Below, one piece after another: positions 5,749 through 13,358 of a DNA stretch of 18,648 nt (its first letter is position 1; the number at the start of each line of letters is the position of its first letter). This DNA comes from Betaproteobacteria bacterium (GTDB taxonomy: Bacteria; Pseudomonadota; Gammaproteobacteria; Burkholderiales; SG8-39). The notes below the pieces were generated by a model. The model was not told the DNA's origin and made no database searches. It saw nothing but the letters and a program-made list of their open reading frames with translations. The stretch lies in NCBI GenBank assembly GCA_019237595.1, contig JAFAGU010000257.1, forward strand, positions 1-18,648, in the 5' to 3' direction. The position numbers and the translations under genes were made by a program.

Positions 5749-6933
5749 CTACTTCTTGTCGTTGATTTCCTTCCAGGGATCCTTCACGGACTTGATCGTC
5801 TCGAGCTCCACGTTGGCGAGGTGGTCGCCCACCTTGCGCACTTCGCGGACGTACTCGTTCTGCACGATGTCGCGCGTCGCCGGGTCGATGGATATCGGCC
5901 CGCGCGGGCTATTGGGATTCTTCCAGCCCTTGAGGAGCGCCATGGTCTTGTCGGGATCGAGCTTGCCCTTCTGCGCGATCACCACGTCGTAGATCGCCGC
6001 CATCGCGTCCCACGCGCCGACGGAGATGAAGTTCGGCCACGCCTTGTCGCCGTAGGTTTTCTTGTACTCGGCGACGAACGTCTTGTTTGCCGGGCGCTCG
6101 CCGGCGGCGGAGTAGTGGAACATCGTCACGACGCCGACCGGCACGTCGCCCATGTTCGGCAGCTCCTCGTCCGTGGTGATGTCGCCCGGGCCGATCAGCT
6201 TGATGCCCGCCTGGCCGAGGCCGAGGTCGCCGAAGCCCTTCATGAGGGCGGTGGCGGACTTTCCGGCCGGCACGAAGACGAAGAGCGCGTCGGGCTTGGC
6301 ATCCTTCACGCGCTGCAGGTACGGCGCGAAGTCGCTCGTCGGCGGCGGCATGCGCACGCTGCCCACGATCGTGCCGCCGCCCGCCTTGAACGACTTGGTG
6401 AACGCTTCCTGGGCGTCGTGGCCGGGGCCGTAGTCGGCGACGGCGATGTACGCGGTCTTGAACTTCTTCGCCGCCCATTCGCCCATCGGGTAGCTCGACT
6501 GCCACAGCGTGAACGAGGTGCGCGCGATGTAGGGCGAGAGCGTCGTGAGCATCGCCGTGCCCGCGTTCATGATGATGAAGGGCACCTTCGCTTCCTTGGT
6601 GAGCGGCGCGATCGCCGCCGCGTTCGGCGTCCAGACGACCCCGGTGATGAGGTTCACCTTCTCGCGCACGATGAGCTCCTGCGCGAGGCGCTTCGCCGTC
6701 TCCGGGTTGATGCCCGTGTCGTCGCGCTTGATGATCTCGATCTTCACGCCGTTCGGCAGCCGCGATTCGTTCAGCTTCATGTAGAGATCGACGGCCTTCT
6801 GGATCTGGTCGCCGTTCGACGCCATCGGGCCGGAGTACGTGTTGATGAGGCCGATCTTCACCGTCTGCGCGGCCGCGCCGGCCGAGATGAGCGCGAGCGC
6901 CGCGAGCACGGCGAGCCGTTTCAACATCCGCAT
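5749..6933 (-). CDS. Periplasmic substrate-binding protein of the HAAT/Liv-type ABC importer
   Basis: A 394-residue type I periplasmic binding protein. Residues 1-22 are a Sec signal peptide ending AAA before QTVKIG. The mature N-terminus KIGLINTYSGPMASNGDQIQ matches the first strand and ligand loop of the Peripla_BP_6 family, and later blocks (GVVWTPNAAAIAPLTKEAKVP, ADYGPGHDAQEAF) fit the same two-lobe fold. It captures the ligand and passes it to LivH-LivM. The Liv family also includes carriers of amides, aromatic acids and other carboxylates, so the ligand is uncertain. A strong SD (AGGAGGAGG, + strand 6940-6948) lies six bases before ATG 6933 and supports high expression. It is the first gene of the minus-strand operon and diverges from the ketopantoate-reductase-like gene. 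Confidence 0.9.
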   Translation of the reverse strand: MRMLKRLAVLAALALISAGAAAQTVKIGLINTYSGPMASNGDQIQKAVDLYMKLNESRLPNGVKIEIIKRDDTGINPETAKRLAQELIVREKVNLITGVVWTPNAAAIAPLTKEAKVPFIIMNAGTAMLTTLSPYIARTSFTLWQSSYPMGEWAAKKFKTAYIAVADYGPGHDAQEAFTKSFKAGGGTIVGSVRMPPPTSDFAPYLQRVKDAKPDALFVFVPAGKSATALMKGFGDLGLGQAGIKLIGPGDITTDEELPNMGDVPVGVVTMFHYSAAGERPANKTFVAEYKKTYGDKAWPNFISVGAWDAMAAIYDVVIAQKGKLDPDKTMALLKGWKNPNSPRGPISIDPATRDIVQNEYVREVRKVGDHLANVELETIKSVKDPWKEINDKK

Positions 6934-6969
6934 GGTTTTCCTCCTCCTGAGAGAGAATTCCGCGCGGTC

Positions 6970-6982
6970 ATTCTAATAGAAT
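6970..6982. promoter_or_regulatory. AT-rich palindrome in the divergent intergenic region
   Basis: ATTCT-AAT-AGAAT is a perfect inverted repeat in the 58-base gap between the divergent binding-protein and panE-like genes. Each strand contains TAGAAT, a 5-of-6 match to a sigma-70 -10 box, at a sensible distance only for the minus-strand operon. No convincing -35 was found. It could be a promoter or a small operator. Confidence 0.3.
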
Positions 6983-6991
6983 CAAGCAGCT

Positions 6992-7984
6992 ATGCGCATC
7001 TGCGTCTACGGGGCCGGCGCCGTCGGCGGGCACCTCGCCGCGAAGCTCGCCGACGCCGGCCACGAGGTGTCGGTGGTCGCGCGCGGGGCCAATTTGCTGG
7101 CCCTCCAAACAAATGGCCTGAGGCTCGAGCACGGCGAGCGCGCGATCGAGGCGCGCCCGCGGGCGAGCGAGGACCCCGCCGCGCTCGGCCGGCAGGACCT
7201 CGTGCTCGTGACGCTCAAGGCGAATGCGCTCCAGCCGGTCGCGCAGGCCATCGGCTCGCTCCTCGACGATCGCACGCCCGTGGTGTTCGCCCAGAACGGG
7301 ATCCCCTGGTGGTATGCGATCGGGCTCGGGAAAACGCGGCCCTCGCCGCCGGACCTCTCGAAGCTCGACCCGGGCGGCGCACTCGCGCGCGCGATAGGGC
7401 CGGAGCGGATCATCGGCGCCGTGGTCTATTCCGCGAACGTCGTGAAGTCGCCCGGCGTCGTCCACAACTACACGCCCGGACGCAACATGCTCACCATCGG
7501 CGCGGCCGACGATCGGGCTTCGCCACAGGTTCGCGAGCTGCGGAAGATCCTCGACACCGCGGGCATGCACTCCCCCGAATGCCTCGATATTCGCCAGGCG
7601 ATCTGGAGCAAGCTGCTCCTCAACCTCGCGACTTCCACGCTGTGCCTTCTCTCCGGCGGCACGGTCGCCGACGTGCGCGGCGACCCCGAGCTCATCCGGA
7701 TCAACAAGAAGATCGACGAGGAAGGGCGTGCGATCGCTGCGGCGCATGGCATCGATCCTTCGGGCGCGCCCGAGCGTCCCGGCGGCGGCCACGGCTCGGG
7801 CCGCATCGGCCACAAGCCCTCGATGATCCAGGACTACGAGCTCGGCCGGCCCATGGAGGTCGAGGCGCAGCTCGTGACGCCGCTCGCCTTCGGCCGCGCG
7901 GCGGGCGTTCCCACGCCGACCCTCGAGGCGCTCGTTGCCCTGGTAGCGTACCGGGCGGCGGCGAAGGGCCTTTACCGGTCCTGA
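6992..7984 (+). CDS. Ketopantoate reductase family protein (2-dehydropantoate 2-reductase, PanE/ApbA)
   Basis: NADPH-dependent reductase family; in pantothenate synthesis it reduces 2-dehydropantoate to pantoate in the cytoplasm. The 330 residues start with the Rossmann motif GAGAVGG (7-13). QNG with Asn102, the WSKLLLN block with the likely catalytic Lys207, and the C-terminal HKPSMIQDYELGRPMEVE signature (274-291), including Ser277 and Asp281, are all present. A PWWYAIGLGKTRPSPPDL-type insert after QNG is longer than in E. coli PanE and typical of a paralogous subgroup, so it may act on another 2-oxo acid; I therefore give no symbol. It diverges from the Liv-type importer with a 58-base gap, which may mean shared regulation. 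The ATG at 6992 has only a weak SD. Confidence 0.85.
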   Translation: MRICVYGAGAVGGHLAAKLADAGHEVSVVARGANLLALQTNGLRLEHGERAIEARPRASEDPAALGRQDLVLVTLKANALQPVAQAIGSLLDDRTPVVFAQNGIPWWYAIGLGKTRPSPPDLSKLDPGGALARAIGPERIIGAVVYSANVVKSPGVVHNYTPGRNMLTIGAADDRASPQVRELRKILDTAGMHSPECLDIRQAIWSKLLLNLATSTLCLLSGGTVADVRGDPELIRINKKIDEEGRAIAAAHGIDPSGAPERPGGGHGSGRIGHKPSMIQDYELGRPMEVEAQLVTPLAFGRAAGVPTPTLEALVALVAYRAAAKGLYRS

Positions 7985-8085
7985 AAGCGCGGCATTTTTT
8001 ACATCTTTCACCATTCTCCTTCCACGGCCGAATAAGCGCTGCGCGGCGCGCAAAGCCGCCGCATTACAATGGGCGAGAGGGGGAC

Positions 8086-10041
8086 ATGGCCAGGGCACGG
8101 CAGGCCAGGAAGACCAAAGCAGAAGTGGCGGTGGCGGCGCTGCGGCCGGCGGACGACGCGCGCCTGCGCGAGAGCGAGGAGCGCTTCCGCGCCATCGTCA
8201 ACTCCGCGAACGACGGCATCCTCGTCTATGACCGGGACCTGAAGGTCTCCTCCGGCAACCTCGCCGCGGAGCGGATCATCGGCCTGCCGCTCGCCGACAT
8301 GATCGGCAAGCCCGGGTTCACCTCGATGCTGCCCTGCGTGCGCGCCGATGGCACGCCGCTACCTCCCGAGGAGCGGCCCACGCGCATCACCTTCCGCAGC
8401 GGGCTGCCGCTCACCGACCAGGTGATCGGCATCAAGCGTCCGGACGGCTCGATCACCTGGCTTTCCATCAACACCGGGTTCCTCCGCCGGCCGGGCGAGC
8501 TCGAGTTCTACGGCATCGTCTCCACCATCTCCGACATCACGGCGAAGCGCATGGCCGAGGATGCGCTGCGCAAGAGCGAGGAGCGCTTTCGCCAGACCTT
8601 CGAGCTCGCCGGCTCCGGCATCGCGCACGTCGACCTCGAAGGCCGCTTCATTCTCGTCAATCGCAAGCTCTGCGAGATCCTGGGCTACGAGGAACGCGAG
8701 CTCATCGGCCGCTCGGTCAAGGACATCTCGCATCCGGACGACCGGGACCTCACCGACGGCAAGCGAGCGGAGCTCCGCGCCCACGCGGCGCGGTCGCTGC
8801 GCTTCGAGAAGCGCTACCTCAAGCGCGACGGCTCGATCGTGTGGGTGGACCTCGCCATCGCGCTCGTGCGCGGCGACGACGGGCGCCCGCTGCACGAGAT
8901 CGCCATCTTCGACGACATCACGGACACGAAGAACGCCGAGACGGCGCTGCGCGACAGCGAGGAGCGCTTCCGCAGCCTGACGCAGCTCTCGTCGGACTGG
9001 TACTGGGAGCAGGACGAGGAGTTCCGCCTGAGGTTCATGTCGGTGCGGATGGCCGAGCGCACGGGCCTCGCCCCGTCGGCCTACCTCGGGCGCAAGCGCT
9101 GGGACCGTCCCGCGCTCAACCTCACCGAGGAGGACTGGGCGCGGCATCGCGCGCAGCTCGAGCGGCACGAATCGTTCCGCGACTTCGAGATGCTGCGCGC
9201 CGGCGACGACGGGAAGAAGGCGTGGGTCTCGCTCTCCGGCGAGCCGATCTTCGACGCCAGCGGAAAATTCACGGGCTACCGCGGCGTAGGCAAGGACATC
9301 ACGGAGCGCAAGGAAGCGGAGGCGGAGCTGCGTCGCGCGCACGACGAGCTCGCGCGCTCGAACTCGGAGCTCGAGCAGTTCGCCTACGTCGCCTCCCACG
9401 ACCTGCAGGAGCCGCTGCGCATGGTGTCGAGCTATACGCAGCTCCTCCTGCGCCGCTACGGCGACCGGCTCGACGGCGACGCCAAGGAGTTCATGGCCTT
9501 CATCGTCGACGGCGCCTCGCGGATGAAGCAGCTCATCGAGGACCTGCTCGCATACTCGCGCGTCGGCACGCGCGGCAAGGAGCTGAAACCCGTCGCCGTG
9601 GAGGCGCCCCTGCGCCGCGCGATCACGAACCTGCGCGCCGGCATCGAGGAATCGGGCGCCTCGATCAGCTTCGACGCGCTGCCTACCGTCATGGCTGACG
9701 AGATGCAGATCGCGCAGCTCTTCCAGAACCTGCTTGGCAATGCGCTCAAGTTCCGCTCGGCCTCCGTGCCGCGCATCCACGTGGCGGCCGCGGAGAAGGA
9801 CAAGGAGTGGGAGTTCTCGGTCGCCGACAACGGCATCGGCATCGAGCCGCAATACTTCGAGCGCATCTTCATGGTGTTCCAGCGCCTGCACAACAAGGGC
9901 GAATACCCGGGAACCGGCATCGGCCTCGCGATCTACAAGAAGGTCGTCGAGCGCCACGGCGGCCGCATCTGGGTGAGCTCGACCCTGGGCGAGGGGACGA
10001 CTTTCCATTTCACGCTTCCGAAAGCGAAGGAGAACGCATGA
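8086..10041 (+). CDS. Soluble histidine kinase with three PAS domains
   Basis: A 651-residue sensor kinase without membrane helices, so cytoplasmic. Three PAS/PAC units start at about residues 29, 164 and 291, each opened by an SEERFR motif and the first two closed by ISDIT / DDITD motifs. A short coiled linker leads to the HisKA domain with phosphoacceptor His438 in SHDLQEPLR. The ATPase domain has the N box NLLGNALKF (548-556), G1 DNGIGI (581-586) and G2 GTGIGL (609-614). The HDLQEPLR form is shared with phytochrome-type kinases whose partners are Rcp1-like receivers, and such a receiver is the next gene (ATGA overlap at 10038-10041). The start ATG 8086 follows GAGAGGGGG; the frame is open far upstream only as a shadow of the minus-strand genes. 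The signal sensed (redox, oxygen, ligand) cannot be read; no haem or flavin motif was identified. Confidence 0.93.
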   Translation: MARARQARKTKAEVAVAALRPADDARLRESEERFRAIVNSANDGILVYDRDLKVSSGNLAAERIIGLPLADMIGKPGFTSMLPCVRADGTPLPPEERPTRITFRSGLPLTDQVIGIKRPDGSITWLSINTGFLRRPGELEFYGIVSTISDITAKRMAEDALRKSEERFRQTFELAGSGIAHVDLEGRFILVNRKLCEILGYEERELIGRSVKDISHPDDRDLTDGKRAELRAHAARSLRFEKRYLKRDGSIVWVDLAIALVRGDDGRPLHEIAIFDDITDTKNAETALRDSEERFRSLTQLSSDWYWEQDEEFRLRFMSVRMAERTGLAPSAYLGRKRWDRPALNLTEEDWARHRAQLERHESFRDFEMLRAGDDGKKAWVSLSGEPIFDASGKFTGYRGVGKDITERKEAEAELRRAHDELARSNSELEQFAYVASHDLQEPLRMVSSYTQLLLRRYGDRLDGDAKEFMAFIVDGASRMKQLIEDLLAYSRVGTRGKELKPVAVEAPLRRAITNLRAGIEESGASISFDALPTVMADEMQIAQLFQNLLGNALKFRSASVPRIHVAAAEKDKEWEFSVADNGIGIEPQYFERIFMVFQRLHNKGEYPGTGIGLAIYKKVVERHGGRIWVSSTLGEGTTFHFTLPKAKENA

Positions 10042-10490
10042 ACGACCCGACCCGGGCGGCCCCGCCGGTCGAGATCCTGCTCGTCGAGGACAATCCCGGC
10101 GACGAGCGGCTCACCCGCGAGGCCCTGAAGGAAGGCAAGGTCTACAGCAACCTGCACTGGGTGAAGGACGGCGTCGAGGCGCTCGACTTCCTGCGGCGCA
10201 AGGGAAAGTACGGCGCCGCGCCGCGCCCCGACATCATCCTGCTCGACCTCAACCTGCCGAAAAAGGACGGCCGCGAGGTGCTGCAGGAGATCAAGAAGGA
10301 CGACCAGCTCAAGCGCATCCCGGTCGTAATCCTCACCACCTCCAAGGCGGAGGAGGACGTGCTGAAGACCTACAACCTGCACGCCAACTGCTACGTCACG
10401 AAGCCGGTCGACCTCGAGAAGTTCATCGTCGTCGTGAAGTCGATCGACGCGTTCTGGCTCACCGTGGTCACGCTCCCGAACGGGCACTAG
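10038..10490 (+). CDS. Single-domain response regulator, Rcp1-like
   Basis: A 150-residue stand-alone receiver with no output domain. Acidic pocket Asp18 in LLVEDNPGD, phosphoacceptor Asp70 in ILLDLNLP, Thr100 and Lys122 are all present, so it should be phosphorylated. The EDNPGD and RRKGKYGAAPRPDIILLDL pattern, and a C-terminal helix after KPVDLEKF, match the Rcp1 family that works with cyanobacterial Cph1. The most likely donor is the PAS kinase encoded directly upstream, with which it overlaps by four bases; AAGGAG sits before the ATG inside that gene. It may act by protein contact or as a phosphate relay or sink for the two multi-domain regulators downstream. Confidence 0.93.
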   Translation: MNDPTRAAPPVEILLVEDNPGDERLTREALKEGKVYSNLHWVKDGVEALDFLRRKGKYGAAPRPDIILLDLNLPKKDGREVLQEIKKDDQLKRIPVVILTTSKAEEDVLKTYNLHANCYVTKPVDLEKFIVVVKSIDAFWLTVVTLPNGH

Positions 10491-10503
10491 GCGCACGAGA
10501 CCG

Positions 10504-12240
10504 ATGGGGATCGAGGAAGCGCCCGACCGGATGCAGCACAAGGTTCTCCTCATCGAGGACAACCCGGGCGACGCGCGCCTCATCCGCGAGATGCTGGCGG
10601 AGGATCCCGAAGCGCCGTTCAACCTGCATTTCGCCGAGCGCCTCTCGGCCGGGCTGGAGGCGCTCTCGGCGGGCGATGCCGCGCTCGTGCTCCTCGACCT
10701 GTCGCTGCCGGACAGCTTCGGCCTGGAGACCTTCGCCAAGGTCTACGCGCATTCGCCGGCGGTTCCGATCATCGTCCTCACCGGGAACGACGACCAGACC
10801 ATCGCCCTCTCCGCGGTGAAGGGAGGCGCCCAGGACTACCTCGTCAAGGGGCGGCTCGACCGTGAGCTCCTGCTTCGCTCGATGCAGTATTCGATCGAGC
10901 GCAAGCGCTACCAGGTCCAGCTGGAGCACCAGGCGAACTACGACGCGCTCACGGGGCTGCCCAACCGCAACCTCCTCTACGACCGCCTGCGCCAGGCGGT
11001 CTACTCGCAGCGCATGCCGCACCCGATGGCGGTGGTGTTCATCGACCTCGACCACTTCAAGTTCGTGAACGACAGCCTCGGGCATGGCGTCGGCGACCGG
11101 CTCCTCAAGGGCATGGCCGAGCGTCTGCGCTCGGTGCTTCGCGAGGGCGACACGGTGGCGCGCCTGGGCGGAGACGAGTTCGTCGTCATCCTGAACGACC
11201 AGTCGAGCGAGGACGTGATCTTCCGCGCGGTGCAGCGGATCAGCGCGAAGATCAGCGAGCCGATGACGATCGACGGCAAGGAGCTCTACGTTACCTGCAG
11301 CGCGGGGATCAGCATGTACCCGCAGGACGGCCCCGACGTGGAGACGCTGCTCCGGAACGCCGACGCCGCGATGTACCGCGCCAAGGACCACGGGCGCAAC
11401 AACTTCCAGTTCTACACCTCCGAGATGAACGAGCGCATCAACGAGCGCCTCATGCTCGAGAATGCGCTGCGCCGGGCGCTCGAGAGGAACGAATTCCTCC
11501 TCAACTACCAGCAGAAGGTGGACCTGCGCACCGGCGCGGTCTGCGGCGCCGAGGCGCTCGTGCGCTGGAACCACCCGGAGCTCGGGCTCCTTCGTCCCGA
11601 GCGCTTCATCCCGCTCGCCGAGGAGACCGGCCTCATCCTGCCGGTCGGGGAATGGGTGATCCGCGAGACCTGCCGCCAGGTCCGCGCCTGGCTCGACGCG
11701 GGATTGAAGCCCGGCCTCGTGTCGGTGAACCTCTCGGCGCGCCAGTTCCGCCAGGACGGGCTCGTGCGCATCGTCTCGCGCATCCTGGAGGAGACGGGCG
11801 TCGACCCGAGCTCGCTGGAGCTCGAGCTGACGGAAAGCACGGTGATGCACAACGTCGCGACCGGCATCGCGACGCTCCACGGGCTGAAATCGCTCGGCGT
11901 CGCGCTCTCGGTCGACGACTTCGGCACCGGCTACTCGAGCCTTTCCTACCTGAAGGACCTGCCGATCGACGTCCTGAAGATCGACCGCTCCTTCGTGCGC
12001 GACATAGGCGCGGGCGAGGGCGCCGACGAGGGCGTGCTCGCGCAGGCCATCATCTCGCTCGCGCACAGCCTGCACCTCAAGGTGATCGCCGAGGGCGTGG
12101 AGACGGACGCGCAGCTCCGGTTCCTCAAGCGCCACGGCTGCGACCAGGGCCAGGGCTTCTTCTACGGCGAGCCGGTGGCTCCGGAGGGCTTCGCCCGCCT
12201 CCTCGAAGTCACGCGCAAGAAGGGGAAGAGGCCGGCATGA
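10504..12240 (+). CDS. Response regulator with GGDEF and EAL domains (cyclic di-GMP turnover)
   Basis: A 578-residue cytoplasmic regulator. The receiver (about 12-130) keeps Asp19, phospho-site Asp65 and the DYLVKG lysine. The diguanylate cyclase domain has intact RLGGDEF (220-226) and an RxxD product-inhibition site (213-216) at the standard spacing. The phosphodiesterase domain has intact EAL (350-352), NLSARQF, ELTES, DDFGTG (471-476), KIDRSF and AEGVET, so both catalytic activities look possible. Dual proteins often favour one activity and switch on phosphorylation; which one dominates cannot be told here. It lies 13 bases after the receiver gene and overlaps the HD-GYP gene by ATGA. A second in-frame ATG at 10531 could be the real start, since neither has a clear SD. 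Confidence 0.93.
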   Translation: MGIEEAPDRMQHKVLLIEDNPGDARLIREMLAEDPEAPFNLHFAERLSAGLEALSAGDAALVLLDLSLPDSFGLETFAKVYAHSPAVPIIVLTGNDDQTIALSAVKGGAQDYLVKGRLDRELLLRSMQYSIERKRYQVQLEHQANYDALTGLPNRNLLYDRLRQAVYSQRMPHPMAVVFIDLDHFKFVNDSLGHGVGDRLLKGMAERLRSVLREGDTVARLGGDEFVVILNDQSSEDVIFRAVQRISAKISEPMTIDGKELYVTCSAGISMYPQDGPDVETLLRNADAAMYRAKDHGRNNFQFYTSEMNERINERLMLENALRRALERNEFLLNYQQKVDLRTGAVCGAEALVRWNHPELGLLRPERFIPLAEETGLILPVGEWVIRETCRQVRAWLDAGLKPGLVSVNLSARQFRQDGLVRIVSRILEETGVDPSSLELELTESTVMHNVATGIATLHGLKSLGVALSVDDFGTGYSSLSYLKDLPIDVLKIDRSFVRDIGAGEGADEGVLAQAIISLAHSLHLKVIAEGVETDAQLRFLKRHGCDQGQGFFYGEPVAPEGFARLLEVTRKKGKRPA

Positions 12241-13358
12241 GCGAGGCGGAAGCGGAGCGGCCGGTCGTGCTTGCCGTGGACGACTCGACCGACATCCTTG
12301 CGTTGGTGAAGAAGGCGCTCGCCTCCGAATATTTCGTGCTCACCGCGAGCGACGCCGGCTCGGCGCTCGAGCTTGCCGCCGCCCGCCCGCGCCCCTCGCT
12401 CATCCTCCTCGACATCGACATGCCGGGCGCTTCCGGATTCGACGTCTGTCGCGTGCTCAAGAGCGAGGCCAATACCGCTGACATCCCGGTAGTCTTCCTG
12501 ACCGCCCGCGAAGATCCGGCGGCGCAAGTCGAAGGCCTCGAGCTCGGCGCCGTCGACTACGTTACCAAGCCGCTCAGCGCCGCCGTGCTGCGCGCGAGAG
12601 TGCGCAACCACGTCGCGCTCGCGAACCAGCACGCGGAGCTGGGCCGGATGGTCGTCGAACGCACGCGCGCCCTCGAGGAGACGCGCCTGCAGCTGATCCG
12701 GCGCCTGTCGCGCGCGATGGAGATGCACGAGAGCTCCGCGGTCGGCAATCGCGTCGTGCGGCTCGCCCAGTACGCGCGGATCCTCTCCGAGGCCGCGGGG
12801 GCGAAGCCGGCCATGGCGGAGATGATGATGACCGCCGCGCCGCTCCACGACATCGGCAAGCTCGGCGTCCCGGCCGACCTTCTTCGCAAGACGGGCAAGC
12901 TCTCCGCGCCGGACTGGGAGCGAGTGCGCCGCCACCCCGAGCTCGGCGCCGAGATCATCGGCGAGCACGACGACCCCCTCCTCAAGGTTGCGCGCCAGAT
13001 GGCGCTCTACCACCACGAGCGCTGGGACGGCACGGGCTACCCGGAAGGCCTCAAGGGCGCCGACATCCCGTGGCCCGGTCGCCTCATGGCGATCGTCGAC
13101 TCCTTCGAATCCATGACGACGACGCAGTTCTACCGCGAGCCGCTCAACGTGCTCGAAGCCGCCGCCGAGATCCAGGAAGGCTCGGGGACGCGCTTCGACC
13201 CCAAGCTCGTCGAGGCCTTCAAGCGCGCGCTGCCGCAGATGAAAAAGGTGCTGGAGACCTACTCCGATTCCCTCGGCGATCTCATCGACCTGGACTTCTC
13301 GCCCGGCCGGGGCACCGGCAAGAAGGCGCAGAAGGCCGCCGCGGTCAAGCGCAAATGA
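12237..13358 (+). CDS. Response regulator with divergent HD-GYP domain (probable cyclic di-GMP phosphodiesterase)
   Basis: A 373-residue cytoplasmic regulator. The receiver keeps the acidic pair Asp15-Asp16, phospho-site Asp59 in ILLDIDMPG, and Lys in DYVTKPL. A short helical linker leads to the HD-GYP domain: HDIGK (204-208), HPELG (His233), EHDD (His244), HHERWDGTGYP (259-269) and the D-S-F-E-S-M-T segment. HD-GYP enzymes hydrolyse cyclic di-GMP to pGpG or GMP. The usual early T-G-x-H motif reads V-G-N-R (169-172), so that histidine is missing. I have the impression this form recurs in a proteobacterial subfamily, and activity remains uncertain. The C-terminus is a basic Lys-rich tail. It overlaps both neighbours by ATGA, placing it firmly in the kinase operon, where it may oppose the GGDEF activity upstream. 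Confidence 0.92.
   Translation: MSEAEAERPVVLAVDDSTDILALVKKALASEYFVLTASDAGSALELAAARPRPSLILLDIDMPGASGFDVCRVLKSEANTADIPVVFLTAREDPAAQVEGLELGAVDYVTKPLSAAVLRARVRNHVALANQHAELGRMVVERTRALEETRLQLIRRLSRAMEMHESSAVGNRVVRLAQYARILSEAAGAKPAMAEMMMTAAPLHDIGKLGVPADLLRKTGKLSAPDWERVRRHPELGAEIIGEHDDPLLKVARQMALYHHERWDGTGYPEGLKGADIPWPGRLMAIVDSFESMTTTQFYREPLNVLEAAAEIQEGSGTRFDPKLVEAFKRALPQMKKVLETYSDSLGDLIDLDFSPGRGTGKKAQKAAAVKRK

Noticed and set aside
7982..8010. T6 run after the reductase gene as an intrinsic terminator
   Set aside because: No GC-rich stem lies directly before the T run; the nearest pairings are weak or too far away.
8065..8070. TACAAT as a -10 box for the kinase operon
   Set aside because: No -35 match was found at 16-18 bases, and the transcript would start only about nine bases before the ATG. 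The real promoter was not identified.
5572..8085. A forward frame open for 2.5 kb upstream of the PAS kinase and in frame with it
   Set aside because: It is antisense to livH and the binding-protein gene and overlaps the reductase gene in another frame. Its composition is the His/Arg-rich kind produced by GC-rich shadow frames, and the kinase has its own SD and start at 8086.
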